Assembly (NCBI GenBank): GCA_015680685.1
Contig: MNCI01008366.1
Coordinates: 816,825 to 880,824 of the forward strand
Direction of reading: 5' to 3'
Source of the DNA: Gnetum montanum
Lineage: Eukaryota; Streptophyta; Gnetopsida; Gnetales; Gnetaceae
DNA: 64,000 nt
Part shown: one piece after another, positions 10,990 to 21,589 of the stretch
How the letters are laid out: each line of letters opens with the position of its first letter
Numbering within the stretch: position 1 is the stretch's first letter
Made by a program: the position numbers and the translations under genes
The notes under the pieces: model-generated
Told to the model about the DNA's origin: nothing
The model's input: the letters and a program-made list of their open reading frames with translations, nothing else
Databases searched by the model: none

Positions 10990-13023
10990 TGTTGATGCAT
11001 AAATTTGGATGCACCAACACTAAGAAAGAAAACTCGTTTTAGGATACTATTGCTTAGGATGCCTCCTATATGGGTACAGAAATCTAGGAATAGTTTTAGA
11101 GAGGGCTATGTGGCCTTTTGAAAATAGTAAACTAAAAAGAAAATCTGAATTTAAATTAAATAATTATCTTAAATACAATAAGTAACTAAAAGAAATAAAT
11201 TTTCCTTGGTCCATGGTATCCACTAATGGGAAGGAAGGCCATGACCACCGTAAGACAGGGAGAGAGAAAGAGAGACTATCGTCAAGAGATGCTACCTCTC
11301 TCTTGGTCTCTGCTATAGCAGTTGTTGCTACTGTGGAGAGAGAGAGGGAGATCCCTACCCCTACCGTGCATGCACACTATGCCCCAAAGGAATGAATCGT
11401 TGCAGGCAAGAGAAGAGGCCCAAGGTTGCCTACCCCTACCGTGCATGCACACTTTACCCCAAAGAAATAGAAACGGTCTACCAAAAAGGAAAGAAACCAC
11501 CACCTACTACGGTCACGTGCACTGTGTGGAAGAAAAAAGCTACTGTCTCTTGTCTTGTAGTCTGCAAAATAAAATAAAAGAAAGGGGGAAATTGCTGCCT
11601 GTTAGAGAGGAAGTAGCCCCCTCACTCCCTAGGAGATCGATATGGTCATTTTTGTCTTTTTATAGCCGCTGCTGAGTAATTGTCACCACCGAAACGCCAC
11701 CCAGGGAAATTGCCACCAAAAATGGCCACCACATTCCACGTAATGCCCATTGTAACTTGCGGGCGTTACGGCCACCACCACCCATCACTGGTTACTGCAA
11801 CCACGTTTTGTAACTCCCACACTGCATGCATGCTTAAAACGCTTGGCACCACCCGCTGCGTTAGCCAACGTAACTCCCGTCATTGGCAGTAACACCCCAC
11901 GTTCCTGCACGCCTGCCACCACCAATGATGCATATGCCTCGTAATGCCCACGTTTTGTGTTCTTGAGCAGTAGGGCTATCATCATCCTCTCTCTATTTCT
12001 GGAAACTAAATAGAGAATACACATAAGTTGTTGTTAAGGAAGGATTCCAGTTTTCGGGTTTGGTAAAGCAAATGCTATTTTCTTTGCTTTAAAAACCATC
12101 GCAGAGAATGTTTCCATACGAACGACACTACAACATGGGATGGTCGGATTTGTTTATCATTATTCTAAGTACAGTTATATTTCTCAGCGCAAGAGGTGGA
12201 AGGAGAATAGCGATCTTCATCAAAATGGTTTTTTTGACAGAGCTTACTACAGTAGACAAAACAAGGCGCACTTGCTAGGCTGTGACGTTATAGATGTAGA
12301 CTTTGTTGTTGTAGAACATGGTAAGCTGCCTTCCTTCATAGCTTTTAAAAGAATGCACTTGTTGTCGTTCTTACTTATCCTATGGTACCATGAATAGTGA
12401 GTGCTAATTTTTGAAAGGCTTTTGGCATCCCATGATCATTATCATGGTCTTGAGTTCTTTCTATGGTGCCATAAACCATCATGGATGTGTTGTTTTTTTA
12501 TCTATCAAAAGGAACCACCGAGTTAAGTGAATTGAATGTAAAAACGAAATGGTATTTTCCACGTTGCAAATATGGGAGTTAAATAGTTGAAATAAAGTAA
12601 CACGCAAAATCTTAATATTCTGCATGTTAATGAATAACAGACATTAATTATCAAATAAGATCCAAAGTTTAATGTCATATTCATATAAATGGGAGAGTAA
12701 ACAAGTTTAGTTACATAGATAGGTCATGAGTAAAGTCAATTTATACATTAGACTAATTCAATGATTCATCAAAATGAATCTTACATGATTAAAATTTATA
12801 TTCCTGAACTTAGGAACATAGTGTTACTTTGAAATAATAAATTTATTTTCCATCTAGATGTGCTACAATCTTATATTTTTGTTAATAAAATTTTTCCTTG
12901 TTAAATTGTTAAGAAAAACAAAATTACCTAAGTTATCTCAAAAAGAGGGGCTTTACTGTTTGTTAAAGATTGATGTTTTTGTTTATGGCCCCATGCCTAA
13001 CATGGGTGAGGTTGACATCAACA
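10990..13023 (-). mobile_element. 5' LTR of element F (2034 bp)
   Basis: The termini TGTTGATG (minus, at 13023) and CATCAACA (at 10990) form an 8-bp inverted repeat. A TATA box lies at 11656-11666 on the minus strand. Upstream of it, 11680-11960 is a GC-rich block of degenerate CCACC/GTAACGCC repeats, the likely U3 enhancer. Downstream, in R/U5, a block with CCCTACCGTGCATGCACAC occurs twice (about 11357 and 11433), 76 bp apart. No protein gene is supported; the open frames at 11213-11675 are chance. Confidence 0.78.
11656..11666 (-). promoter_or_regulatory. TATA box in the F 5' LTR
   Basis: The minus strand reads GGCTATAAAAAG, a strong TATA match about 1.36 kb from the LTR start, which implies a long U3. 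Confidence 0.6.
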
Positions 13024-13334
13024 CATATATGTTACGGTGATAAGTCTTCCAAACTTGCAAACAAGGCACTTGATCTACTTTTTAGTCTTAATAGATCAAA
13101 GGTTGAAGATGTGCAAATTTGAACAAGCTCTCATCCTCCGCACCAACCTGAAGGTAATAGCCACTTCCAATCAACACCCTCCCTCAAATTTGCCATGTGG
13201 TGTTTGCTAGCCATGACGGTGTGGAGCTCGTGGTCACGTGGTGGACCAGCATCACCAATACAAGTGACGAGAGGCTCTGGGAGTGGCTCTATGATTCGAA
13301 AACATTGGCATCTTTTGGTTCATCAATAGGTACC

Positions 13335-13437
13335 TACCTCTAACAAAGAAAATGCAGATGCAGTTGTGGTTTTGTGGTGGAGCAATACCTCTAAACAAAG
13401 AAAATGCAGATGCAGTTGTGGTTTTGTGGTGGAGCAA
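13335..13437 (+). repeat. Direct tandem repeat, 2 x about 51 bp
   Basis: TACCTCTAACAAAGAAAATG... at 13335-13385 is repeated at 13386-13437 with one inserted A. It lies just before the TZF lead-in of the pseudogene. Confidence 0.9.
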
Positions 13438-13853
13438 CGAGTTTAGAATGTATGAGGTGAAGGTTTGCCACTATACGAGGGGTCAGAGCCATGACTAGAC
13501 TAAGTGCCCTTTCATGCACCTAGGCAAGAAAGCTCACAGGTGGGATCCTAGAAGATTCAGCTACTATGGGAATCCTTGCCTAGATTTTCAAAAGGATTGT
13601 TGTAGGCGAAGACACCTGCAAATTAACTCTTGGTATTTTTAAGTGCAGGTTACATCTTAATAGGTATCACACACAGTCGTGCACGGACAATCGAAATTGC
13701 ACACGCAAAGTCTACTTCTTCACGCACTATTTGCAGCAACTCTATAACATTCTGGCCACTACAAATCCATCAACTTCACCTCCTTCCAACGCAACTATGC
13801 AAATTTCCTTCCAATGCAACATTCTGAATGCCAGTGCTTTCTTTACTACAGAG

Positions 13854-14077
13854 AACATAATGAGCAAGAACTCCTTGATCGAATATCTAAACAAATCATT
13901 ACCATCATCGTTGAAAGTGACAAGTAGTAAACATAATGAGCAAGAACTCCTTGATCAAATATCTAAACAAATCATTACCATCATCGTTGAAAGTGACAAG
14001 TAGTAAATATAATGAGCAAGAACTCCTTGATCGAATATCTAAACAAATCATTACCATCATTGTTGAAAGTGACACTC
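13854..14077 (+). repeat. Direct tandem repeat, 3 x 76 bp
   Basis: Units start at 13854, 13930 and 14006 and each begins AAYATAATGAGCAAGAACTC. They are nearly identical, with single-base differences such as GATCGAA/GATCAAA. This is a minisatellite inside the zinc-finger pseudogene. Confidence 0.92.
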
Positions 14078-14958
14078 ATCAGATAGAATAATTTGTCACC
14101 ACTACAGTCACTAAGTTAGGAATCTTTTGCTTCTGTTTTCTTCACCTACACTCTTTGCAATAGTTACTCCCTCACTTTTCCTACCTCAAGCTATTAGGCT
14201 TCATAGAAATCGAATGACTTTTCAAACTCTATTAATAGACCTTTGGACTCGGCGGAATTTGAGATGTTGTAGCTTTTGCAGGCTATTAGAACTCTTGAGG
14301 TTGCATATTCATCTCCTGTTAACCTTATGATCATCATTTCAGCAGCAAAACTTGTGATCATCCCCATAGAGCTTTCAGAATGGTTCGTATTCCATGGCAT
14401 TAGAACTTAATGATCATTTCTTCAGAGGGGAGGTTATGTAACAAATAGTCGATTCCGAAAACGATCTCCAAGAGAAATTTTATAGTCATATTGCGTCATC
14501 TCAAGATCACTACTCTCGCTATGACATTATAGATTATTCTTCACTGGATCTAGGCTGGGTGAATGAGCCAGTTAGTAAAGCAAACAAAAAAAGATTTTGT
14601 GATTATAGTAGCAAAGAATCATTTGATGAATTGAATCATTCGAGGGTGTGGATGAGAAGAAGAGTTACGCGATGACGTTCACAGAGGTGAGGCTACCGAG
14701 TGTAGACATTTTCGGTGCTTTGTGCATGTGGGAAGGAAGGATGGTTTACAGGTCGATGCCCATTTGACTATGCGCACATGAATTGTGTATTGAACGTGTA
14801 TGGAACAAGAACCCTTTTGCTATGATGCATTTCGAGTAATGGCGATAAACATCATCCTCACGCTGTAGCTATTACAGGTTTGCTGTGTGAGTTGCCAAGC
14901 TAACTTCACCTTCACCGACTTTGACAGCGTAGCAACAACCACCTCATCTTAAGAGGAA

Positions 14959-15032
14959 ATGGCATGCCTCTTCCACCACTTCTAAAGATTTCATGATGGC
15001 ATGCCTCTTCCACCACTTCTAAAGATTTCATG
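14959..15032 (+). repeat. Perfect tandem duplication, 2 x 37 bp
   Basis: ATGGCATGCCTCTTCCACCA and the following 17 bases occur twice back to back, at 14959-14995 and 14996-15032. Perfect identity suggests a recent event. Confidence 0.92.
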
Positions 15033-17992
15033 CTAATCTTTGGTAGTTTACACCAAAATCATGGATCAGTATTAGATTCTTCAATACCCATCTCTTATTA
15101 AAATAATTATTTTTAAACATTGTGGAGTATAAATAAGACACTCTACATTGTATTTTGGGGATAGAGAGGACTCTATTAGAAGAACCACACCAGATTTGAA
15201 TTTTTGTTTTTGCACAAAATTACGAAGGAAGAGTGTTGATGCTTTGTGACAATTAACAACCAACAATGTTTTAAGGTTGGGAAATTGTTGCACTATGGAG
15301 ACAACAAGAGCAGGTTCATAAATTAGGTGATGTATCTTTTGTGATCTTCCTTATTTTTGATAGGTTTATTTAAATTCAATTTGATTTAATTGGTTATATT
15401 CATTTTCGAACTTAATGTTAGAAGTTAGGATGAAATATTGTTGATTTTACTTATGGGTGACAGCTGTAAGTGTGGTGTTTTCAATTGAATCTAAATATAA
15501 TCGTTGTTTTACATCTTGATGATTTTTTTGACTTTTGAACTATTCCTCCATGGAATATGACTCACGGGTCAGTCAAAGACAAGGTGACAATCTCTACAAC
15601 AATGAAGGAAAGATAAATTTTAAAGATATCCAGCATTGAATTTTGCCTAGCTCATCAAGCATCATTTAGGATTTTGAAATAAACAACAAAAACTCAGGCT
15701 ATCACAAATAGAAATTGCATCATAGAGAAAAAGAAAGATGGGTATTTGTAGAATAGTGAAAATCTACATCACCAAATTGTTTCAAATGAGCAACATTGAG
15801 ATTTAGAAAATAAAAAATCCTAAGAAGTATTTCTCATTCAACAAAATCAGCGACACCCATCAGAAGTAGAGGAAATTTTAAGTAAAACAAAAAATATTTA
15901 AACATCAATCAAAATTTAAAAGCCTAGACTTAGGGGAAGGGCACCATGAATTCATAAATGAGCTACAACGCCTAGACAATATTTGTTCTAAGGTTTAAAA
16001 TAGTGTTAGGGTTGATAGAGACAACATCAAAAACCCTTGCAATGGAGGAAAAGTTGGAAACAATCCATTGGTCCAGATTGCAACGATAAAGAAACACATT
16101 GTCTCTCTTAACTAGATTAGGCTAGCACCCAACAATGATGCTTGCAACTTAGGTAGAGTCATTACCAATAATAGTTATGGCAGCAACAAAGGCGATGGTG
16201 GTGTAGCTGCAAAACTTCACCAATGAAGGGCTAGAGAGCATCTATGTTTATTTGGTAGAAACAACATCAAAGTTAAGCAAGGCATAGCAAATGGTATAGT
16301 TTCCTCCAAACGTGGGAAGAGGGCAACGTGATGCATGGTATCAAGGCCATGAGAAATGAACATACCTTATAATGATTACACGTCTTGTATAAACGTGTTG
16401 ATGAACGCGATGTTAAGGCTAAGAGGCCTTAATAATATTTTTAAAGAATGTTTATATATATTGCAGAACCTTAAAGTTGGATAGGGCTTATGGATTAGGA
16501 AACAAGGATTTATGAATGTATGATAAGTATAATATATTTTTGAAAAATTCCCATAGGAAGTTATAATTAATTTTCCTTGATATTTGTAGTCTCTTATGAG
16601 ACACTTGCCAACTTTGGCATATATTTCTCTAATTTTTGTAACTTCCTATGGTAATCTCCATGATATTTGTTACCAAGAAAACATTTGGCAACCATAGCTC
16701 AAATTTCTAATAACTTCCTATGGAAGTTATAATTTCTAGTATGGTTTTAAATTAATATTTCCAGATATTTGTATTACCCTTAACTTTTCATGATTATTGT
16801 AACTACCTTAAGGTCACTTTAAAAGGGCCTTCAAAGATAGAATGTAAAGAAAAAGGAAGGGGGGATGGGGAGAAGATTTTTGGAAGATTGAAGATTGAAG
16901 ATTGTAGAAGCATGGCTTGCTAGAGACATCAATTCAGCTTCTTTGTTTTAATCATGTGAGTTCATTTCTTCTCATTTTGTTTTAATTACTTGGCTAATAG
17001 TTTAGATAGTATTGTGCTTGGCATTTAATTTTGGGATTTTTTAAGGTTGCTTTTAGAGATCTATTTTTGTGAAATATTAAACTTCTATTAAGGTTTTCCA
17101 TAAAAGAGCTTATGTTGTTGAAAAGCCTCTAGACCAATTTAATAGTAATGTCTTAATGAAATTTCCTATTTTGAGCATAAAGAATCTAGAAAAATATTTG
17201 GTATTTTGAGATGACTAAAATAGCTTCATTGTTTTAAAGTGTATTGCTTTGGTATTTCAATGTTGAATTTGTCAAATTTTTTTAAGGCTCTATTGAATGC
17301 GATTCTTGACAACTATTAACTAGCCAACTTAGAGACTCATACTTTGTTAGTTATGTAGCATTTTTGGTAGTATAATAAGATTGTCTTTTATGAAATTGCT
17401 TGTTGAGCTTAGAGGGTTTGGACAATTTGTAGTTAGATTAAATTAAAATAGCTTTATTGCGAAGTGTTTTCTTGTGTCATTTTATCTTGCTTAAATATAT
17501 GAGATTACACACAAATTTGCTTTCTTTTCTCTTTTTCTAAATTCCATTGAATCTCACTCTATTTCTAATTTTCTTGTGAAACTTTCTCTCTAGGGGAAAT
17601 TAGGAGTAGATTGGTAAAATTATGGTCAAACGTTTTTGCAAAATTTTGTTTGTTACAAGTAATGTACTATAGGGACTATATAGACTAAGTGATTAGACAA
17701 AATAGGAATCTTCAACAACTCATGGTATTTAATAAAGTTAGCTAAATTTCTTTTATGATAGCCAATTATAGTTTCATACATAATCCAACTATTTCAACAT
17801 TCACAAAAACAAACACATACTCACGATTAGTTCATTTTATAATCATTGAGTCTATTTAGAGGTATTTGGGCCTTGGTGTTGCCAGAGACCAGCAAGCACC
17901 TAAACCTTGTTTGAAGAACACTGTTTCTCGTGATCCCAAAGGTCACAAGACCTGAAGGTCCCAACATTGGTGGTCCCAAATGATCACTAACA
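15033..17992. other. AT-rich intergenic sequence, no gene recognised
   Basis: No frame with protein-like composition and no LTR termini found on either strand. A motif around CTTCCTATGG with ATATTTGTA recurs loosely at 16555-16770. 17870-17990 has a different character (GGTGTTGCCAGAGACC and several GGTCCCAA) and directly abuts the broken end of element B's LTR. Confidence 0.5.
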
Positions 17993-18044
17993 AGACTTAG
18001 CTCAATATTTCCTTAATGCATTTATTATTCATGCAATTTATGTT
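17993..18044 (+). mobile_element. 5' LTR of element B, left piece (truncated)
   Basis: CTCAATATTTCCTTAATGCA through ATTTATGTT matches 48682-48722 of the 3' LTR. About 330 bp of LTR that should precede it (U3 with TATA) are missing. The last five bases, ATGTT, are the target duplication of element A. Confidence 0.75.
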
Positions 18045-18819
18045 TGATGAGCTGCGATATCCCGTACGCGATATCGTAGCCTATCGCCAGTTCTATAAAT
18101 AAGAGGCGGCTTTCCCTTGTTTCTCCATCTAGATCTAGACCTTAGCCAAACTATAGCAGTTTTCCCATTCCAGAGTTAGAATAATTTCCATGTTCCCGCA
18201 GTAGGAGTCTCAAAGTGAATAGATCTTTATTCAAACAAATTGTACTTGAGCACACATTTGTGTACGGAAATAAAGACGAAATTTCTGATAAACCTTGCAG
18301 CATGTGGACTAATCCAAATAGGAATTAATTATTGTTAGATGTTTAAATGCTTTCCTAGATAATTAAATCTCTCTCAACCCTCAACTCTCTTAGTTAAGTG
18401 CATTCAGTACGACTGCTTCGAGCACATGTGTAACGCTTGGTAACCTAGTAACGAATAGCGTTTGGTAATCCCAGCAGCATTGCACTGGTTCAGGGTGTGT
18501 AACGCAAGTGGGAACAGATACTAGTGCTAGGACAATTAGAAATTAGTTAATGAGTAGTTAATGAAAGTTAGCAACTTAGTCTCTTCACCCTTCCTCATTA
18601 GCATAGGCATTAAAAAGAGAAAAGCTATAAAAATCACATACCTCAAACTTACCTAACCATACAATCGTGACAATACAGGTAAGTTTGGAAAGATAGCGAT
18701 TGATTAACCTTAAGTGTTCCATAAGGAGCATAAGCACTTAGTCGTTGGAGTTTGACTGGATCGCACGTGAGATGCTCGTATTCGTATGGTTGAGTGTAGG
18801 GGTACCTTGCCACTCATCA
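18045..18819 (+). mobile_element. 5' LTR of element A (775 bp)
   Basis: TGATGAG to CTCATCA. U3 is only about 45 bp and consists almost entirely of CGATATC/GTACGCGATATCG. The TATA box CTATAAAT is at 18093-18100, and the AAATAAAGACG poly(A)-type signal is near 18260. Compared with the 3' LTR it lacks about 34 bp of the palindrome array. Confidence 0.9.
18093..18100 (+). promoter_or_regulatory. TATA box in the A 5' LTR
   Basis: CTATAAAT followed by AAGAGGCGGCT. The same block occurs in all LTRs of this subgroup (27128, 35887, 42127, 44516, 58467). Confidence 0.65.
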
Positions 18820-18820
18820 T

Positions 18821-18838
18821 TGGCATCGTTCCTGGGGA
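18821..18838 (+). other. Primer binding site of element A, tRNA-Asp type
   Basis: TGGCATCGTTCCTGGGGA begins one base after the LTR. It matches 14 of 18 positions of the plant tRNA-Asp 3'-end complement used by Athila-type elements. Confidence 0.75.
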
Positions 18839-18935
18839 CTTAGTTGTTTGTTTGCTACGTAGAACATAGGAAATCATCCACATCATTGGGAAGATTAAAA
18901 AAACCCTTAGGGTTGATCAAAAGAAAAATAAGATA

Positions 18936-20892
18936 ATGGTAAACAGCACACCGAACAAGACAAACATGTCTTCTTCTTCGCACAAAAGCACTTCATCACC
19001 TAGGAACAACACAAGAGACAGTCAACGGTACAACACAAGTAACCCAGATCTGCTAGTTCCTCAACAATTCCAAGTGGTATATATTCATCATGATGAGTAT
19101 GTACCTAACTTTGCCTTTATTCTTCATCTAGATGAATAACTGTGTTGGAGAGACTTGGAGGGTAACATAGTGTTGCCTCCACACCGAGCAGTTCCCAACA
19201 TGCTTCTTCGTGCTCTTTCATGAACTGGCATGTCACAATTGTACGCAGAGTAGGTTGCATGTGATTACGATAGAAGGGACTACCATCCCACAGAAGCGCA
19301 ATGTCAACAGGACTTGCGACAGGAGAGTTACCACACATCTTTGAAGGGCAAAGAGCCCCATAATGCTCCATCCATCTTAAGCGAAATTAAGGGTGGTGAA
19401 CCTATTTTCATAGGTTCTCCACAAAATGATGTTCCCCCTCCTAACGGTGGTGAGGAGGTGGTGTATCAGAACCTACGCTCCACGATCCACAACCCTGGTT
19501 CTAATCCCCACGAACACCGAGTGTTCAATGAGGGAACACAAACACATGATAAGGGTGGGCATTCTAATCATCATCACGATCGGGGCCGAGAGCACTGAAG
19601 ATAAGGTAGGAAACATCGTCATGACAATGGTTCTCCTTCTTCTTCCCCTTCATTATCACATTCACCCTCTCCTTCTATATTAGGACGCAGTCGTAAGGAG
19701 CCTAACCGTGAGGATAAGGGTAAGCATAGTGAGAAACCTCAACGAGAGAGTCAAGAAAGAGGACAAGGGCACTCGAAAGAATCAAGGCATGAAAGAAGGG
19801 AAAGTAGGGAACCGCGTAGACATCATAGATGCTATGAGAGAAATGACCACGAAGAACCCCTACTTGCAACCCGAAGCATGTTAGACATCATGGAGGCTGT
19901 GAGAATTCCTACAAGGCACGAGAAAGATAGTAGGATCAAGAGATTAGACATGAATAATATCCCACGATTTGAGGGGGAATACAACACTAATCCTCAGAAT
20001 CATTTACAAGCATTTCACGATGCATGTGCCTTGCAGAACATAGAAAATGAGTGGCAAAAATTAAAGTTTTTTCTAGGACACTGGTAAAAGAAGCGGAAAG
20101 CTGGTACCGGTCATTAGAACCAGAAACCATTAGGAGGTGGAGTACGATGCTAGAACTGTTTAACGATAAATATCAAACGTACTCCCGAGTGTCCAACCTA
20201 CAAAAGAAAATCCAATGATGGAAGCAGGGAAATCATGGGTCCTTGGATGCTACCATGGGTCGTTATTATGCACTGTTACATCGTTGCCCAGGCCATGGCT
20301 ACTCACAGCAAGATCAGCTACGCCATTTCGTAGATGGACTTAGGCATGAAACCAGGAGAACCCTCAAAACATATGCCCAAGGAAGATTATTAGAGCTTAG
20401 GTCCCATCAGGTTCATAGATTGTTGGAGCAAGTAGCTAAGGAAGAAGGAGAGCTATGTAAGAGAGAAAGTGCGGAAGAGTACAACCACGATCCTTCCCTC
20501 TGAAAAACGGGAGTGAGATTCTGTGAAGAGGAGGAAGATTCACCACTCGAAGAGATGGTGCATAGGAAAACCTTGCCGTTGCAAAAATTAACAACAGAAG
20601 TGTCGACTAAGGTAGACCAAATGTGGGACTCCTTAGATAGCAGATTTGAAATCGTTCTTAAAATTGTAGAGGAGTCTAAGGAGCGAGGTAGTGAGTATGA
20701 TAAAAAGAAGAAGAGAGAAGTAGTCAATGCACGTAGCAAAGGTAAGGGTAAAATGGCTATCACTAAAGAGGTTGTGGATTCTAATACAAACAATGACGAT
20801 GGATGTGAAATATGCCAGTATGACCATCCTAAGGGATGTTGCCCAATAATCTCACATCTGCAAGAGTCTGAGGTGTATGCACTTAACCCATG
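18936..20892 (+). pseudogene. Gag of element A, broken
   Basis: The first ATG after the PBS (18936) opens a serine/asparagine-rich N-terminus that stops at 19139. The capsid-like core follows at 19878-20500 (LDMNNIPRFEGEYNTNPQNH, then YYALLHRCPGHGY and LRHFVDGLRHETRRTL), the usual retrotransposon gag signature. A charged linker leads to a zinc knuckle near 20811-20850 (CEICQYDHPKGCCP). A proline/tyrosine-rich region (21040-21300) follows. Frameshifts and stops near 19139, 20086, 20218 and 20502 break the frame. The product would be the particle-forming structural protein. Confidence 0.8.
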
Positions 20893-21589
20893 ACTTAACA
20901 AACAGTAAGCACCTTGAAGGTTACCTTATCCCCAAGGTAACCCAAGGTAGTTCCACCAACCTTTAACCTATTATCCAAGTGGAACTCCATCACAACCTAT
21001 TGAGCAACACCAGTAGTGGCAATACCCACAGTCATGGGGGATGCCACTGCCAAGGCAACAATACCCTTACCGGCAACCGAATCCATATGGCTATTACGTG
21101 CAGCAGCCAATCTCTCCAAGTGACTCTATTGGTCATGTTACACCACAATGTCACTACCAAGCTTGGGAGTATTATAGGACTCCTTCTCCTAGGAGACACA
21201 CACCACATACATACCATCCTCTGATTCCATCCACCACTCTCACACTGATAGCTCCAATACCACCCGCTCCAGCAATGCAAGGGGTACTCCCCACTCAACC
21301 GCAACAACCCAATGTTACGAGGGCTATGAATCCTCCACCAGTAGTTGGTTCTGACAACCTTATGTAGAAAAGATCTTTCTTCAAAACCAACAATCTAACC
21401 AAGCCCTCACCATGACAAGCGGCTGAACATCTGAACACCTCCCTACCAAGTAAAGCTTTGGGACCTCCTTCAAACCAAAATTCAAGCTTAATGCACACGC
21501 TTATGTTAACACATGCCATTACTGACTGGATTAAGGTGGGCCACCTTCCCAGGAAATTCTCTGATCCTAGAAGTCCTCTCATCTATCTC

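Larger units (their letters stand above)
5840..13023 (-). mobile_element. Element F: minus-strand Ty3/gypsy element with 2-kb LTRs and most of pol missing
   Basis: On the minus strand the order is 5' LTR (13023-10990), PBS, gag, protease, start of RT, end of integrase, polypurine tract, 3' LTR (6170 downwards). The LTR termini are TGTTGATG and CATCAACA, unlike the TGATGAG clan, so this is a different family. The two LTR copies at 5840-6170 and 12691-13023 align over about 330 bp. The rest of the 3' LTR was pushed out of the window by the insertion of element E. Confidence 0.82.
13080..14920 (+). pseudogene. Tandem CCCH (TZF-type) zinc-finger protein pseudogene
   Basis: Three colinear blocks match the plant TZF family, whose members are RNA-binding CCCH proteins. 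(1) 13440-13615 reads EFRMYEVKVCHYTRGQSHD, a TAG, then TKCPFMHLGKKAHRWDPRRF. This is the family's conserved arginine-rich lead-in, with a stop where it normally has Trp. (2) 13619-13730 has the two fingers: a frameshift falls inside finger 1, the His of finger 1 is lost (KLTL), and finger 2 reads SCTDNRNCTRKV then YFFTH, with its third Cys changed to Tyr. (3) 14550-14650 has SSLDLGWVNEPV, like the family's C-terminal motif. The upstream stretch 13190-13300 may be a worn ankyrin part; that is weak. No introns are evident, which fits either an intronless family member or a retrocopy. Tandem duplications inside it (13335, 13854, 14959) show continued decay. Confidence 0.75.

Noticed and set aside
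10754-11020. Phe/Ser/Ile-rich frame on the minus strand that looks like membrane segments
   Set aside because: It is the A/G-rich leader between the PBS and gag of element F; the hydrophobic look comes from base composition.
11213-11675. Several short frames in the F LTR
   Set aside because: They fall in the R/U5 region of an LTR with internal repeats; no domain, and overlapping frames on both strands.
13854-14077. Three spaced repeats, considered as a CRISPR-like array
   Set aside because: Units are directly adjacent without unique spacers, and the DNA is from a plant nucleus.
18121-18300. Conserved AAATAAAGACGA blocks in LTRs, considered as host poly(A) sites
   Set aside because: They recur in every LTR of the clan, so they belong to the retrotransposon R/U5 region.
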